Below, one piece after another: positions 52,082 to 60,324 of a stretch of 64,000 nt of DNA. The stretch covers positions 1,912,692-1,976,691 of the forward strand of contig CP051239.1 in the NCBI GenBank assembly GCA_017794945.1. The letters are read 5' to 3'. Position 1 is the stretch's first letter, and each line of letters opens with the position of its first letter. The stretch is from Alcanivorax sp. Its GTDB lineage: Bacteria > Pseudomonadota > Gammaproteobacteria > Pseudomonadales > Alcanivoracaceae. The position numbers were made by a program, and so were the translations under genes. Below the pieces are notes generated by a model, which saw only the letters and a list, made by a program, of their open reading frames with translations, had not been told where the DNA came from and made no database searches.

Positions 52082-53488
52082 ATGTCTGAAAAGACGCTGA
52101 AACTGATTAAAGATAACGACGTGAAGTGGGTGGATCTGCGTTTTACCGACAGCCATGGTAAAGAGCAGCACGTGACCCTCCCCGTCGGCGAAATCGACGA
52201 CGACTTCTTCCAGGACGGCAAGATGTTCGATGGTTCCTCCATCGCCGGCTGGAAGGGCATCAACGAGTCCGACATGATTCTGATGCCCGAAGACGAAACC
52301 GCCGTTCTCGACCCGTTCACCGACGTGGCCACGCTGAACCTGCGCTGCAACATCGTTGAGCCGGCCACCATGCAGGGTTACCAGCGCGATCCGCGCTCCG
52401 TGGCGCTGCGCGCCGAGGAATACCTGAAGTCCACCGGTATCGCCGACACCGCTCTGTTCGGCCCGGAGCCGGAATTCTTCGTGTTCGATTCGGTACAGTG
52501 GAAGTCCGACATGTCCGGCGCCATGTACAACATCTACTCCGAGGAAGCGGCCTGGGTGTCCGCCGATGAGTTCGAGAAGAACAACATCGGTCACCGCCCC
52601 GGCGTGAAAGGCGGCTACTTCCCGGTACCGCCGGTGGACAGCCTGCACGACCTGCGCGGCGCCATGTGTTCCGCCATGGAGCAGATGGGTCTGGAAATCG
52701 AAGTGCACCACCACGAAGTGGGCACCGCCGGCCAGTGCGAGATCGGTGTGGGCGCCAACACCCTCACCAAGAAAGCCGACGAAGTTCAGATCCTCAAGTA
52801 CTGCGTGCACAACGTGGCCCACGCCTACGGCAAGACCGCCACTTTCATGCCCAAGCCGCTGATCGGTGACAACGGTTCCGGTATGCACGTGCATATGTCC
52901 CTGGCCAAAGACGGCAAGAACCTGTTCGCCGGTGATGAGTACGCGGGCCTGTCCGAAGAAGCGCTGTTCTACATCGGTGGCGTGATCAAGCACGCGCGCG
53001 CCCTGAACGCCTTCACCAACGGCTCCACCAACTCCTACAAGCGTCTGGTGCCCGGCTTCGAAGCCCCGGTAATGCTGGCGTACTCCGCCCGTAACCGTTC
53101 CGCTTCCATCCGGATTCCGTGGGTGAGCAACCCGAAAGCGCGTCGTATCGAGACCCGCTTCCCGGATCCGTCCGCCAACCCGTACCTGTGCTTCGCGGCA
53201 CTGATGATGGCCGGCCTGGACGGCATCAAGAACAAGATCCACCCGGGCGACGCCATGGACAAGGATCTCTACGATCTGCCGGCGGAAGAAGCCAAGGACA
53301 TCCCCACCGTGGCGCACACCCTGACCATGGCACTGGATGCTCTGGAAGCCGACCACGAGTTCCTGACCCAGGGCGACGTGTTCACCAAGGACATGCTGGA
53401 GGGCTACATCGAGCTCAAGCGTGGCGAGATCGAGCGCCTGAACATGACCCCGCACCCGGTCGAGTTCGACATGTACTACAGCTGCTAA
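52082..53488 (+). CDS. glnA: Glutamine synthetase, type I
   Basis: This enzyme makes glutamine from glutamate, ammonia and ATP as a dodecamer. At 468 residues it matches E. coli Gln[20 protein letters not shown], the glutamate flap, [17 protein letters not shown] and [33 protein letters not shown] are present. The adenylylation Tyr is Y397 in DLYDLP, so GlnE control is expected. AGGAGG eight bases upstream sets the start. It ends with a strong terminator. Confidence 0.99.
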   Translation: MSEKTLKLIKDNDVKWVDLRFTDSHGKEQHVTLPVGEIDDDFFQDGKMFDGSSIAGWKGINESDMILMPEDETAVLDPFTDVATLNLRCNIVEPATMQGYQRDPRSVALRAEEYLKSTGIADTALFGPEPEFFVFDSVQWKSDMSGAMYNIYSEEAAWVSADEFEKNNIGHRPGVKGGYFPVPPVDSLHDLRGAMCSAMEQMGLEIEVHHHEVGTAGQCEIGVGANTLTKKADEVQILKYCVHNVAHAYGKTATFMPKPLIGDNGSGMHVHMSLAKDGKNLFAGDEYAGLSEEALFYIGGVIKHARALNAFTNGSTNSYKRLVPGFEAPVMLAYSARNRSASIRIPWVSNPKARRIETRFPDPSANPYLCFAALMMAGLDGIKNKIHPGDAMDKDLYDLPAEEAKDIPTVAHTLTMALDALEADHEFLTQGDVFTKDMLEGYIELKRGEIERLNMTPHPVEFDMYYSC

Positions 53489-53511
53489 GCCTCGCGGCGA
53501 CCGCAGTCCCG

Positions 53512-53543
53512 AAAAGCCCGGCCTTCGCGCCGGGCTTTTTATT
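53512..53543 (+). terminator. Terminator of glnA
   Basis: AAAAGCCCGGC (53512-53522), a six-base loop CTTCGC and GCCGGGCTTTTT (53529-53540) form a perfect stem with a T-run, 24 bases after the glnA stop. Confidence 0.93.
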
Positions 53544-53707
53544 AATGGGTCCTCTCCAGCCGGGGGCGCGGGTCTGTGTTCTGCCCTTCCGAGACCGAAC
53601 CGGCTACGGAGCCACAACCGACCTTCCCGCTAAAGTGGGATGAAGCCCCTTTTTTTGTCGGGGCCCCGGCGTCAGAATCGAAGTAACGCCCAACAAGGAT
53701 GAGCCCG

Positions 53708-54424
53708 ATGAAAACCTGGTGGCCACTACTGCTGCTTGCCCTGCCAATACTCGCCGTGGCGCAGACTACCGACCGGCCGGACACCGGCTCAAAAGGCATC
53801 TACCGGACCGTGGACGCCAACGGCAATGTGGTATTCACCGACAACCCGCCGGACAAGAACCGCGCCGAGGAGGTGAAGGTGGGGCCCACCAACACCATGG
53901 ACAGCCCGCCGATGGAATCGCGCGCCGAACCCCGCGGCGACGCGCCGCCGGAACCGCCGCCGTTGCCGGACACCGGCTATGAGACGCTGTCGATCAACGC
54001 GCCGGACGCCGGCGCTAACCTGCGTATTCCCCAGGACAACCCGATCCAGGTGCGCGTGTCGCTGTCGCCGTCGCTGAAAAGCGGGCACCGCCTGGTGATC
54101 CTCGATAACGGCACGCCGCTGGAAGGTACCGCCATGGACTTCCCCAACCCCGGTGAGCACACCCTGGTGGCCCAGGTGCGCGACAGCGACGGGACGGTGC
54201 TGATCGAATCCAAGCCGGTGCTGTTCTACGTGATGCGGACCACCGCCGACAGTGGCGGCCAGCAGGGTAAAGGGTCCGCCTTTCCCACCTTCGGTGGCCG
54301 GGCCGAGCGTGGCGGTTCCGCCACCACCGGCGGCAGCGCCGACCGGGGCGCCGGCGCCGATCGTGGCAGTAGCGCCGGCGTGGGCGGCGCTGCTCAGCGT
54401 GTTATCCGTCCTTCCGACGATTGA
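53708..54424 (+). CDS. DUF4124 domain periplasmic protein
   Basis: The 238-residue product has a signal peptide (1-19, MKTWWPLLLLALPILAVAQ), a DUF4124 domain (about 28-60, IYRTVDANGNVVFTDNPPDKNRAEEV, the usual beta-hairpin at the N-terminus of periplasmic proteins), a Pro-rich linker (60-95) and an Ig-like beta domain (about 100-180). The C-terminus is low complexity, rich in Gly/Ser/Arg (GGSATTGGSADRGAGADRGS). The ATG at 53708 is better spaced from AAGGA than that at 53699. Genes of this type sit between glnA and glnL in related bacteria; the role is unknown. Confidence 0.9.
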   Translation: MKTWWPLLLLALPILAVAQTTDRPDTGSKGIYRTVDANGNVVFTDNPPDKNRAEEVKVGPTNTMDSPPMESRAEPRGDAPPEPPPLPDTGYETLSINAPDAGANLRIPQDNPIQVRVSLSPSLKSGHRLVILDNGTPLEGTAMDFPNPGEHTLVAQVRDSDGTVLIESKPVLFYVMRTTADSGGQQGKGSAFPTFGGRAERGGSATTGGSADRGAGADRGSSAGVGGAAQRVIRPSDD

Positions 54425-54432
54425 ATCCCTTG

Positions 54433-54449
54433 TGCACCAAAAGTGTGCA
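54433..54449. promoter_or_regulatory. NtrC binding site upstream of glnL
   Basis: The 17-base TGCACCAAAAGTGTGCA is a near-perfect NtrC dyad, 110 bases before the glnL start and just after the DUF4124 stop. In E. coli the single NtrC site at glnL represses; the same is likely here. Confidence 0.82.
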
Positions 54450-54558
54450 CATTCTCGCCATACCTCCTAGACTGCACCGTGACGAACAGGTCCTTGGCCC
54501 GCCTGCTGCCCTGTGAAGGCGCCGTTCCGGGTGGCCTGATAATTGCTTATGCCCTGTT

Positions 54559-55668
54559 ATGGCCCGAACTATGACGACAGATACGGTGTTGCAAAGACGG
54601 CTGCTGGATCATCTCCGTACCGCGGTAATGATGCTCGACAGTGATCTGCGCGTGCGCTACCTCAACCCCGCGGCGGAAATGCTCCTCGCCACCAGTGCGT
54701 CTCGAATAATCGGGCAGAGATTGCCGGAGTACTTCTTCGACGACGAGGACGCGCGGGGTGCCCTGCAACAGTGCATGAATGAAGGGCACCCGTTCACCCG
54801 CCGCGAAGCCCGGCTTAACGTGGCGCCGGGGCAACAAGCGGTGGTCGATTACAGCGTCAGCCCGATCCATGAGCGCGGCCAGAGTATGGCGCTGCTGGTG
54901 GAAATGCAGTCCCTGGACCGGCTGTTGCGCATCACCCGGGAAGAGGGGCTGATGCACGCCCACCAGGCGACCCGCGCTCTGGTGCGTGGCGTCGCCCATG
55001 AGATCAAGAACCCGCTTGGCGGTATCCGCGGTGCCGCCCAGCTGCTCGAGCGGGCGCTGCCGGACCCGGAACTGGCCGAGTACACCCGGGTGATCATCGA
55101 CGAGGCGGACCGCCTGCGCTCGGTGGCGGACCGGATGCTGGGCCCGCGCAAGCCGCCGGCGTTCGCGCCGGTCAATATTCACGAATGCCTGGAGCATGTG
55201 CGCCAGTTGTTGCTGGCGGAGTACCCGGAAGGGGTGCTGCTGCGCCGCGATTACGACGTCAGTCTGCCGGAAGTGATCGCCGACCGGGACCAGCTGATTC
55301 AGGTGCTGCTGAACCTGATGCGCAACGCCATGCAGGCGTTGCTGGAGGCGGGCACCGAGAACGCCCGCGTGGTGATGCGCACCCGCGCGCTGCGCCAGTT
55401 CACCATCGGCGTGCAGCGTCACCGGCTGGTGCTGCGCGTGGATATTGAAGACAACGGCCCGGGGATTTCCCAGGAGCTGCAGGAAACGATTTTTTATCCC
55501 ATGGTCAGCGGCCGGGCCAACGGCTCGGGACTGGGGCTGTCCATCGCCCAGTCGATCATCAGCCAGCACCAGGGTCTGATTGAGTGCGAGAGCGAGCCCG
55601 GACGTACCTGTTTCAGCCTGCTGCTGCCCATGGAACCGGTGGATACAACGGAGAGCAAAGGATCATGA
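54559..55668 (+). CDS. glnL: Nitrogen regulation histidine kinase NtrB (GlnL)
   Basis: This cytosolic kinase and phosphatase of NtrC is controlled by PII. The 369-residue protein has a PAS domain (about 12-115, HLRTAVMMLDSDLRVRYLNPAAE), HisKA with His147 (VAHEIKNPLGG) and HATPase (NLMRNAMQALLEAG, EDNGPGIS, GSGLGLSIAQSIISQHQG). An in-frame ATG at 54571 is an alternative start; neither has a strong box. It overlaps glnG by four bases, so the two-component pair is one operon. Confidence 0.97.
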   Translation: MARTMTTDTVLQRRLLDHLRTAVMMLDSDLRVRYLNPAAEMLLATSASRIIGQRLPEYFFDDEDARGALQQCMNEGHPFTRREARLNVAPGQQAVVDYSVSPIHERGQSMALLVEMQSLDRLLRITREEGLMHAHQATRALVRGVAHEIKNPLGGIRGAAQLLERALPDPELAEYTRVIIDEADRLRSVADRMLGPRKPPAFAPVNIHECLEHVRQLLLAEYPEGVLLRRDYDVSLPEVIADRDQLIQVLLNLMRNAMQALLEAGTENARVVMRTRALRQFTIGVQRHRLVLRVDIEDNGPGISQELQETIFYPMVSGRANGSGLGLSIAQSIISQHQGLIECESEPGRTCFSLLLPMEPVDTTESKGS

Positions 55669-57089
55669 CCGCAACCATTTGGGTGATCGACGACGACCGC
55701 TCCATTCGCTGGGTGCTGGAAAAGGCGCTCGGCCAGGAAGGCTACCAGCCGGTGTGTTTTGAAGACGCCGACGAGGCCCTTAACCGCCTCGACGAAGGCG
55801 GCGCCGAGCCCGACGTGCTGATTTCCGACGTGCGCATGCCGGGCACCGATGGTCTGCGCATGCTCAAGATCCTGCAGCGCAAGAACCCCAATCTGCCGGT
55901 GATCATCATGACCGCCCATTCCGACCTGGACTCGGCGGTGGCCTCCTACCAGGGCGGGGCGTTCGAATACCTGCCCAAGCCCTTCGACGTGGACGAGGCG
56001 GTGGCGCTGGTCAAACGGGCGATCAAGCACCGCAAGGAGAACGACGAAGAGTTCGTGGCGCCGGCGGCGGAAACACCCACCGAGATCATCGGCGAGGCGC
56101 CGGCCATGCAGGAGGTGTTCCGCGCCATCGGCCGGCTCAGCCACTCCAACGTGACGGTGCTGATCAACGGTCAGTCCGGTACCGGTAAAGAGTTGGTGGC
56201 CCGGGCGCTGCACCGCCATTCCATGCGCCGCGAGAAGAACTTCGTGGCGCTCAATATGGCGGCGATCCCCAAGGATCTGATCGAGTCGGAACTGTTCGGC
56301 CATGAGAAGGGCGCTTTCACCGGCGCCAACAGCCAGCGGGTCGGTCGCTTCGAGCAGTCCAACGGCGGCACCCTGTTTCTCGATGAAATCGGTGATATGC
56401 CGCTGGAAGCCCAGACCCGTTTGCTGCGCGTTCTCCAGGAGAATGAATTCTACCGGGTCGGCGGCACCACCCCGATCCACGTGGACGTGCGCATTATCGC
56501 CGCCACCCACCAGGACCTGGAAAAGCTGGTTCGCGACGGCGATTTCCGCGAGGACCTGTTCCACCGCCTGAACGTGATTCGCATCCACATCCCGCGTCTT
56601 GCTGAGCGCCGCGAGGACATCCCCGCTCTGGCCGGCTATTTTCTTCAGCACGCCGCCCAGGAGCTGGGTGTCGACCCCAAAGTGCTGCACAAGGACACCG
56701 AAAAGTATCTGGCCGCCATGCCCTGGCCGGGCAATGTGCGGCAACTGGAAAATACCTGCCGCTGGCTGACGGTGATGGCCTCCGGCCGGGAAGTGCTGGT
56801 CGACGACCTGCCACCGGAGCTGCGCCAGAGCGGCAGCAAGCCCACGGAAACCGGCGGCGATTGGCTGAAATCCCTGCGCCAGTGGGCCGACCGGGCGTTG
56901 GCCCGTGGCGACCGGGGTATTCTCGAGCAGGCGGTGCCGGAGTTCGAGCGCACCATGATCGAAGTGGCCCTGCAGCACACCGGCGGCCGCAAGCGCGACG
57001 CCGCCGGGCTGCTCGGCTGGGGCCGTAACACCCTTACCCGCAAGATCAAGGAACTGGACATGGAAGCGGAGTTCAGCGGCGACGACTAA
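55665..57089 (+). CDS. glnG: Nitrogen response regulator NtrC (GlnG)
   Basis: This sigma-54 activator has 474 residues: receiver with phospho-acceptor Asp55 (VLISDVRMPG), AAA+ with Walker A GQSGTGKE (169-176) and the sigma-54-contact loop GAFTGA (216-221), and a C-terminal Fis-type helix-turn-helix (GRKRDAAGLLGWGRNTLTRKIKEL). It binds the dyads seen upstream of glnA and glnL. The ATG at 55665 overlaps the glnL stop. It is the presumed activator of the urea operon's sigma-54 promoter. Confidence 0.98.
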   Translation: MTATIWVIDDDRSIRWVLEKALGQEGYQPVCFEDADEALNRLDEGGAEPDVLISDVRMPGTDGLRMLKILQRKNPNLPVIIMTAHSDLDSAVASYQGGAFEYLPKPFDVDEAVALVKRAIKHRKENDEEFVAPAAETPTEIIGEAPAMQEVFRAIGRLSHSNVTVLINGQSGTGKELVARALHRHSMRREKNFVALNMAAIPKDLIESELFGHEKGAFTGANSQRVGRFEQSNGGTLFLDEIGDMPLEAQTRLLRVLQENEFYRVGGTTPIHVDVRIIAATHQDLEKLVRDGDFREDLFHRLNVIRIHIPRLAERREDIPALAGYFLQHAAQELGVDPKVLHKDTEKYLAAMPWPGNVRQLENTCRWLTVMASGREVLVDDLPPELRQSGSKPTETGGDWLKSLRQWADRALARGDRGILEQAVPEFERTMIEVALQHTGGRKRDAAGLLGWGRNTLTRKIKELDMEAEFSGDD

Positions 57090-57140
57090 CCGCCCGGATG
57101 GCGGCGACCCTTGAGGGCGGGGCCTGTGCGAGCGGGCCCT

Positions 57141-57165
57141 TGTGGGAGCGGGCCAAGCCCGCGAA
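57141..57165. repeat. REP-like repeat after glnG
   Basis: TGTGGGAGCGGGC, CAA and GCCCGC form a tight 6-bp hairpin (57148-57162), matching the core of the REP elements common in Pseudomonas. It lies 52 bases after the glnG stop and also shares GGGAGCG with the other repeats in this window. Confidence 0.65.
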
Positions 57166-57218
57166 AGGCCGGCAAAGCCGGCCGGCAACGGCTGCCAGGC
57201 AGGATGCCAGTGAGCTCT

Positions 57219-57677
57219 CTATTCGCCCAACCCCCGCGCCTCCAATTCCACCAACACCCAATCCCCACCGTCTTCGCGCCAACGACTCCGCACCCGGAAA
57301 CTGTCCGCGTCCTCCGGCAGCGTGGCACGGCCACCCCACACCAGAGCGTTAAAGGTGACCTCCGCGTCGCGCAGCGTCACCGGATCCAGCGACACCTGCA
57401 CATTGAGAAAATTGACCTGCCGCTCGGGGTAGCGCAGAAACACTCCCACCAGACGTCGGCCGACCGCTTTGCGGTCCATATCCCGGTAGTGGAAATTCGC
57501 CGCCAGCCGGTCCATGACCGCGCCCACGTCGCCCCCTTCAAGGCCGTTTTCCAGCTCAGTGATGGCCTCGCGCAGGGCCGCTTCCGGCGGTGGGGTCTCA
57601 CAGCCGGTGAGCAGCGGTTGCAGGGCCACCAACAGACAGTATGCTGTCAGCCGAGCCCAGCGGCGGATGTCACGCAT
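57219..57677 (-). CDS. Hypothetical lipoprotein, NTF2-like
   Basis: The 152-residue product has a lipoprotein signal with lipobox LLTGC (Cys26). The mature part, EAALREAITELENGLEGGDVGAVMDRLAANFHYRDMDRKAVGRRLVGVFL followed by beta-strands ending in WREDGGDWVLVELEARG, looks like an NTF2-type fold. The start codon shares the CATG palindrome (57675-57678) with the divergent pip start, leaving no intergenic space, so one start may be wrong. The function is unknown. Confidence 0.8.
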   Translation of the reverse strand: MRDIRRWARLTAYCLLVALQPLLTGCETPPPEAALREAITELENGLEGGDVGAVMDRLAANFHYRDMDRKAVGRRLVGVFLRYPERQVNFLNVQVSLDPVTLRDAEVTFNALVWGGRATLPEDADSFRVRSRWREDGGDWVLVELEARGLGE

Positions 57678-58596
57678 GTCATTATTCCCCCCAATCGAGC
57701 CCTACCATCGCCAGTATCTGGATGTGGGTGATAACCACCTGTTGTATGTGGAGCAGAGCGGCAACCCGGACGGTGAGCCGGTGGTGGCCCTGCACGGCGG
57801 CCCGGGCGGCGGCAGCTCGCCGTTGCTGCGGCGGCTGTTCGATCCCCGGCGCTATCGCATCGTGGTGTTCGATCAGCGCGGCGCCGGGCGCAGCCGGCCC
57901 TACGCCAGCACCGAGCATAACACCCTGCCGGATCTGGTCGCCGACCTGGAGCGCATCCGCGAGCATTTGATGATCCCCCGCTGGCGGGTGATGCTGGGCG
58001 GCTCCTGGGGCGTCACTCTGGCGCTGGCCTATGCGTTGGAGTGCCCCTCCCGGGTGGCGTCGCTGGTGTTGCGCGGCGTGTTTCTGTGCCGGCAACAGGA
58101 TATCGACTGGCTCTACACCGACCGGGGCGCGGCGCGTTTTTATCCGGACCTGTGGGCGCGCCTGCTGGAGGCGCTGCCGCCCGGCGAGGGCGACTTGGTC
58201 ACCCGCTACCACCGCGCTTTGCCGGGCCCGGATGGCGAACGTCTGGCCCGGGAGTGGACGCTTTGGGAAGCGCGCCTGTCCAGTCTGAATCCGCCAGCGG
58301 AAATCAACGTGGATCATAACGCCCGCGCCATGGCGCGGCTGGAAACCCATTACTTCGTCAACGGCGGCTTTTTGGAACGCCCGATTCTGCCCCGCGCCGG
58401 GGCGCTGACCTGCCCGGTGGAAATCGTGCACGGCCGCTATGACATGGTGTGCCCGCCGGAGCAGGCCTGGCTGTTGCATCAGGCGCTGCCGGACAGCCGC
58501 CTTAACTGGGTGCCGGCGGCGGGGCACAGCAGCGCCGAGCCGGCCATCGCCGAGGCGCTGGTGGCCGCGGTCACGCGCCTGGGTCGGCAGGGCTGA
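57676..58596 (+). CDS. pip: Prolyl aminopeptidase
   Basis: This enzyme removes N-terminal proline from peptides. The 306-residue alpha/beta hydrolase (S33) has ALHGGPGGGSSPLLRRLFDPRRYRIVVFDQRGAGRSRP, the nucleophile elbow GGSWG (Ser110), an Asp in VHGRYDMVCPP and His in AAGHSSAEP. SLFPPIEPYHRQYLDVGD is the typical start, so the ATG at 57676 is used; 57667 is also possible. The 3' end overlaps the DUF3261 gene by 26 bases (convergent). Confidence 0.95.
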   Translation: MSLFPPIEPYHRQYLDVGDNHLLYVEQSGNPDGEPVVALHGGPGGGSSPLLRRLFDPRRYRIVVFDQRGAGRSRPYASTEHNTLPDLVADLERIREHLMIPRWRVMLGGSWGVTLALAYALECPSRVASLVLRGVFLCRQQDIDWLYTDRGAARFYPDLWARLLEALPPGEGDLVTRYHRALPGPDGERLAREWTLWEARLSSLNPPAEINVDHNARAMARLETHYFVNGGFLERPILPRAGALTCPVEIVHGRYDMVCPPEQAWLLHQALPDSRLNWVPAAGHSSAEPAIAEALVAAVTRLGRQG

Positions 58597-59116
58597 GAAT
58601 CAGCAGGTAATCGTGGCGGGCGTTATACACCGGCAGCGGCCGGCTGGACGGCTCCTCGCTTTGGTAATCCACCCGCGATTCGGTGGCGCCGTTGAAGCGC
58701 AGTATTCGCCCTTCGTCGTCGGCGGCCAGGGTCCAGCCCGGTGTGAGTCCGGCGCGCAGCCGTTCCAGCGGCCATAGCGCCAACTGCAGGTCGGCGATCA
58801 GATCGTCGGCGGAAATCTCTGGCGGCAAATAGGGCGTGCGCCTCACGTTCAGCCGCCCCTCCCCATACCGCATTTCCACCATCAGCCGGTCGCCCTCGTC
58901 GGTGATCGTGATGTGGGTGCTTTCCGGCGTCAGGCCGAGGCGCGCCTGCGCATAATGGATGCGATCGCCGACGCGAATTTCCAGGCCGCGCTGGATTTCC
59001 CGGTATTCACCGAACGTGGCCGCCGGTGGCCGGGGGCCGCGCACCGGGTCGGCCCATAGCTGGCAGCCTTGGAGTGAGACGAGCAGTGCAATGAGAAACA
59101 GTGTGCGATGCGGCAT
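58571..59116 (-). CDS. DUF3261-like lipoprotein
   Basis: The 181-residue product has a signal peptide and lipobox LQGC (Cys18). The mature protein is beta-rich, with THITITDEGDRLMVEMRYGEGRLNVRRTPYLPPEISADDLIADLQLALWPLERLRAGL followed by a final strand pair, which fits DUF3261 outer-membrane lipoproteins. Those often accompany aryl-polyene clusters, but none is seen here. The C-terminus overlaps pip. The family call is from memory of the pattern. Confidence 0.7.
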   Translation of the reverse strand: MPHRTLFLIALLVSLQGCQLWADPVRGPRPPAATFGEYREIQRGLEIRVGDRIHYAQARLGLTPESTHITITDEGDRLMVEMRYGEGRLNVRRTPYLPPEISADDLIADLQLALWPLERLRAGLTPGWTLAADDEGRILRFNGATESRVDYQSEEPSSRPLPVYNARHDYLLILSPADPGA

Positions 59117-59221
59117 AGGCCCCGATAGCAGTCAGAACGAGAACCGATTATGGTGCGGCCATACTGCACGGGCAATGGTGGCCCGGGATGTCGGCTCAAT
59201 TTATAGAAACAAGGAGACCGG

Positions 59222-59659
59222 GTGAGAGTTCTATTGCAGCGGGTAACGTCGGCGGAGGTCAGAGTGTCCGGCCGGGTGGTTGGCGCGATCGGTTCCGGGC
59301 TTCTGGCGTTCGTGGGCATGGAGCGTGGCGATGACGACACCACCGTGGAGCGTATGGCCGGCCGGGTCGCCGGTTACAGGATGTTCGCCGATGAACAGGG
59401 AAGGATGAACCGCAGCGTACGGGATATCGGCGGAGCCGTGCTCCTGGTGTCCCAGTTCACGCTGGCGGCGGATACCGGCAAAGGCCGCCGTCCGAGTTTC
59501 TCCCAGGCGGCGGAGCCGGGCGAGGCCCGGCGCCTTTGCAATGCGCTGGCCGCCAGCTTGCGTGATTCGGGGCTGCCGGTCGCCGAGGGGGAATTCGGCG
59601 CCGATATGCAGGTGAGCCTGGTCAACGACGGGCCGGTAACCTTCATTATCAATCTGTGA
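59222..59659 (+). CDS. dtd: D-aminoacyl-tRNA deacylase
   Basis: This enzyme hydrolyses D-amino acids from mischarged tRNA, and also glycine from tRNA-Ala. The 145-residue protein has the SQFTLA motif (77-82) and the cross-subunit NDGPVTF (135-141), with RVLLQRVTSAEVRVSGRVVG at the start. The start is GTG at 59222 with AAGGAGACC upstream. It is a standalone gene. Confidence 0.98.
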   Translation: MRVLLQRVTSAEVRVSGRVVGAIGSGLLAFVGMERGDDDTTVERMAGRVAGYRMFADEQGRMNRSVRDIGGAVLLVSQFTLAADTGKGRRPSFSQAAEPGEARRLCNALAASLRDSGLPVAEGEFGADMQVSLVNDGPVTFIINL

Positions 59660-59680
59660 CGCCGTTGCTGTCCCCTTATG

Positions 59681-59708
59681 TTGCAAAGACGTGACCCTGC
59701 TTTATGAT
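59681..59708 (+). promoter_or_regulatory. Promoter of the DUF3015 gene
   Basis: TTGCAA (59681-59686), a 16-base spacer and TATGAT (59703-59708) form a reasonable sigma-70 promoter, about 70 bases before the ATG at 59777. Confidence 0.6.
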
Positions 59709-59776
59709 GAATTTTAAGCTCCCGGGGGAAACCGCATGGGGGCGCAACCAGAAAGCGTAAATAAATGGAGATATTT

Positions 59777-60256
59777 ATGAAAAAAGTATTGTTGGCAGCA
59801 GCACTGCTGGGCGCTTCCGTTTCCGCTCAGGCGGTCGCTCCGGGTGGCCCCGGCTGTGGTTGGGGTAACCTGATTTTCGAAGGCAAGTCCGGCATGCCGG
59901 TTCACCTGCTGGCGACCATCGTTAACGGTACTTCCGGTAACGCCACCTTTGGCATGACCAGTGGCACCAACGGTTGTGACACCAGCGGCGCTCTCACCTA
60001 CAGCGGCGAAAGCCTGCTCAGCATGAACGGCGTGCTGGAAGAAGTGGCTCAGGATATGGCCACCGGCGAAGGCGAAGCCCTCACCGCGCTGTCCGTTTCC
60101 ATTGGCGTTTCCGGTGACGACCGCGCCCATTTCAACAGCGTGATGCACGACAACTTCGCGTCCATCTTTCCCCGCCAGGACGTGAGCGCCGGTGAAGTGA
60201 TGCAGCGGATCACCGCTGTCATGCAGAACGATCAGAAACTGGCGAAGTACGTATAA
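59777..60256 (+). CDS. DUF3015 family periplasmic protein
   Basis: The 159-residue product has a signal peptide (KKVLLAAALLGASVSAQA, about 1-19). The mature part starts VAPGGPGCGWGNLIFEGKSGMPVHLLATIVNGTSGN and contains the Cys pair (GCGWG and NGCDTS) and SGESLLSMNGVLEEVAQDMATGEGEAL typical of DUF3015, an abundant but uncharacterised exported family. GGAG six bases upstream supports the ATG at 59777 rather than 59765. It has its own promoter and terminator. Confidence 0.92.
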   Translation: MKKVLLAAALLGASVSAQAVAPGGPGCGWGNLIFEGKSGMPVHLLATIVNGTSGNATFGMTSGTNGCDTSGALTYSGESLLSMNGVLEEVAQDMATGEGEALTALSVSIGVSGDDRAHFNSVMHDNFASIFPRQDVSAGEVMQRITAVMQNDQKLAKYV

Positions 60257-60271
60257 AAACCGCCCCATGAG

Positions 60272-60297
60272 CCCGCCTCCGTCCGGAGGCGGGTTTT
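60272..60297 (+). terminator. Terminator of the DUF3015 gene
   Basis: CCCGCCTCC (60272-60280), a four-base loop and GGAGGCGGG (60285-60293) form a perfect 9-bp stem followed by TTTT. Confidence 0.88.
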
Positions 60298-60324
60298 AAG
60301 CTCCCACCTGAAGATGGAATTCGC

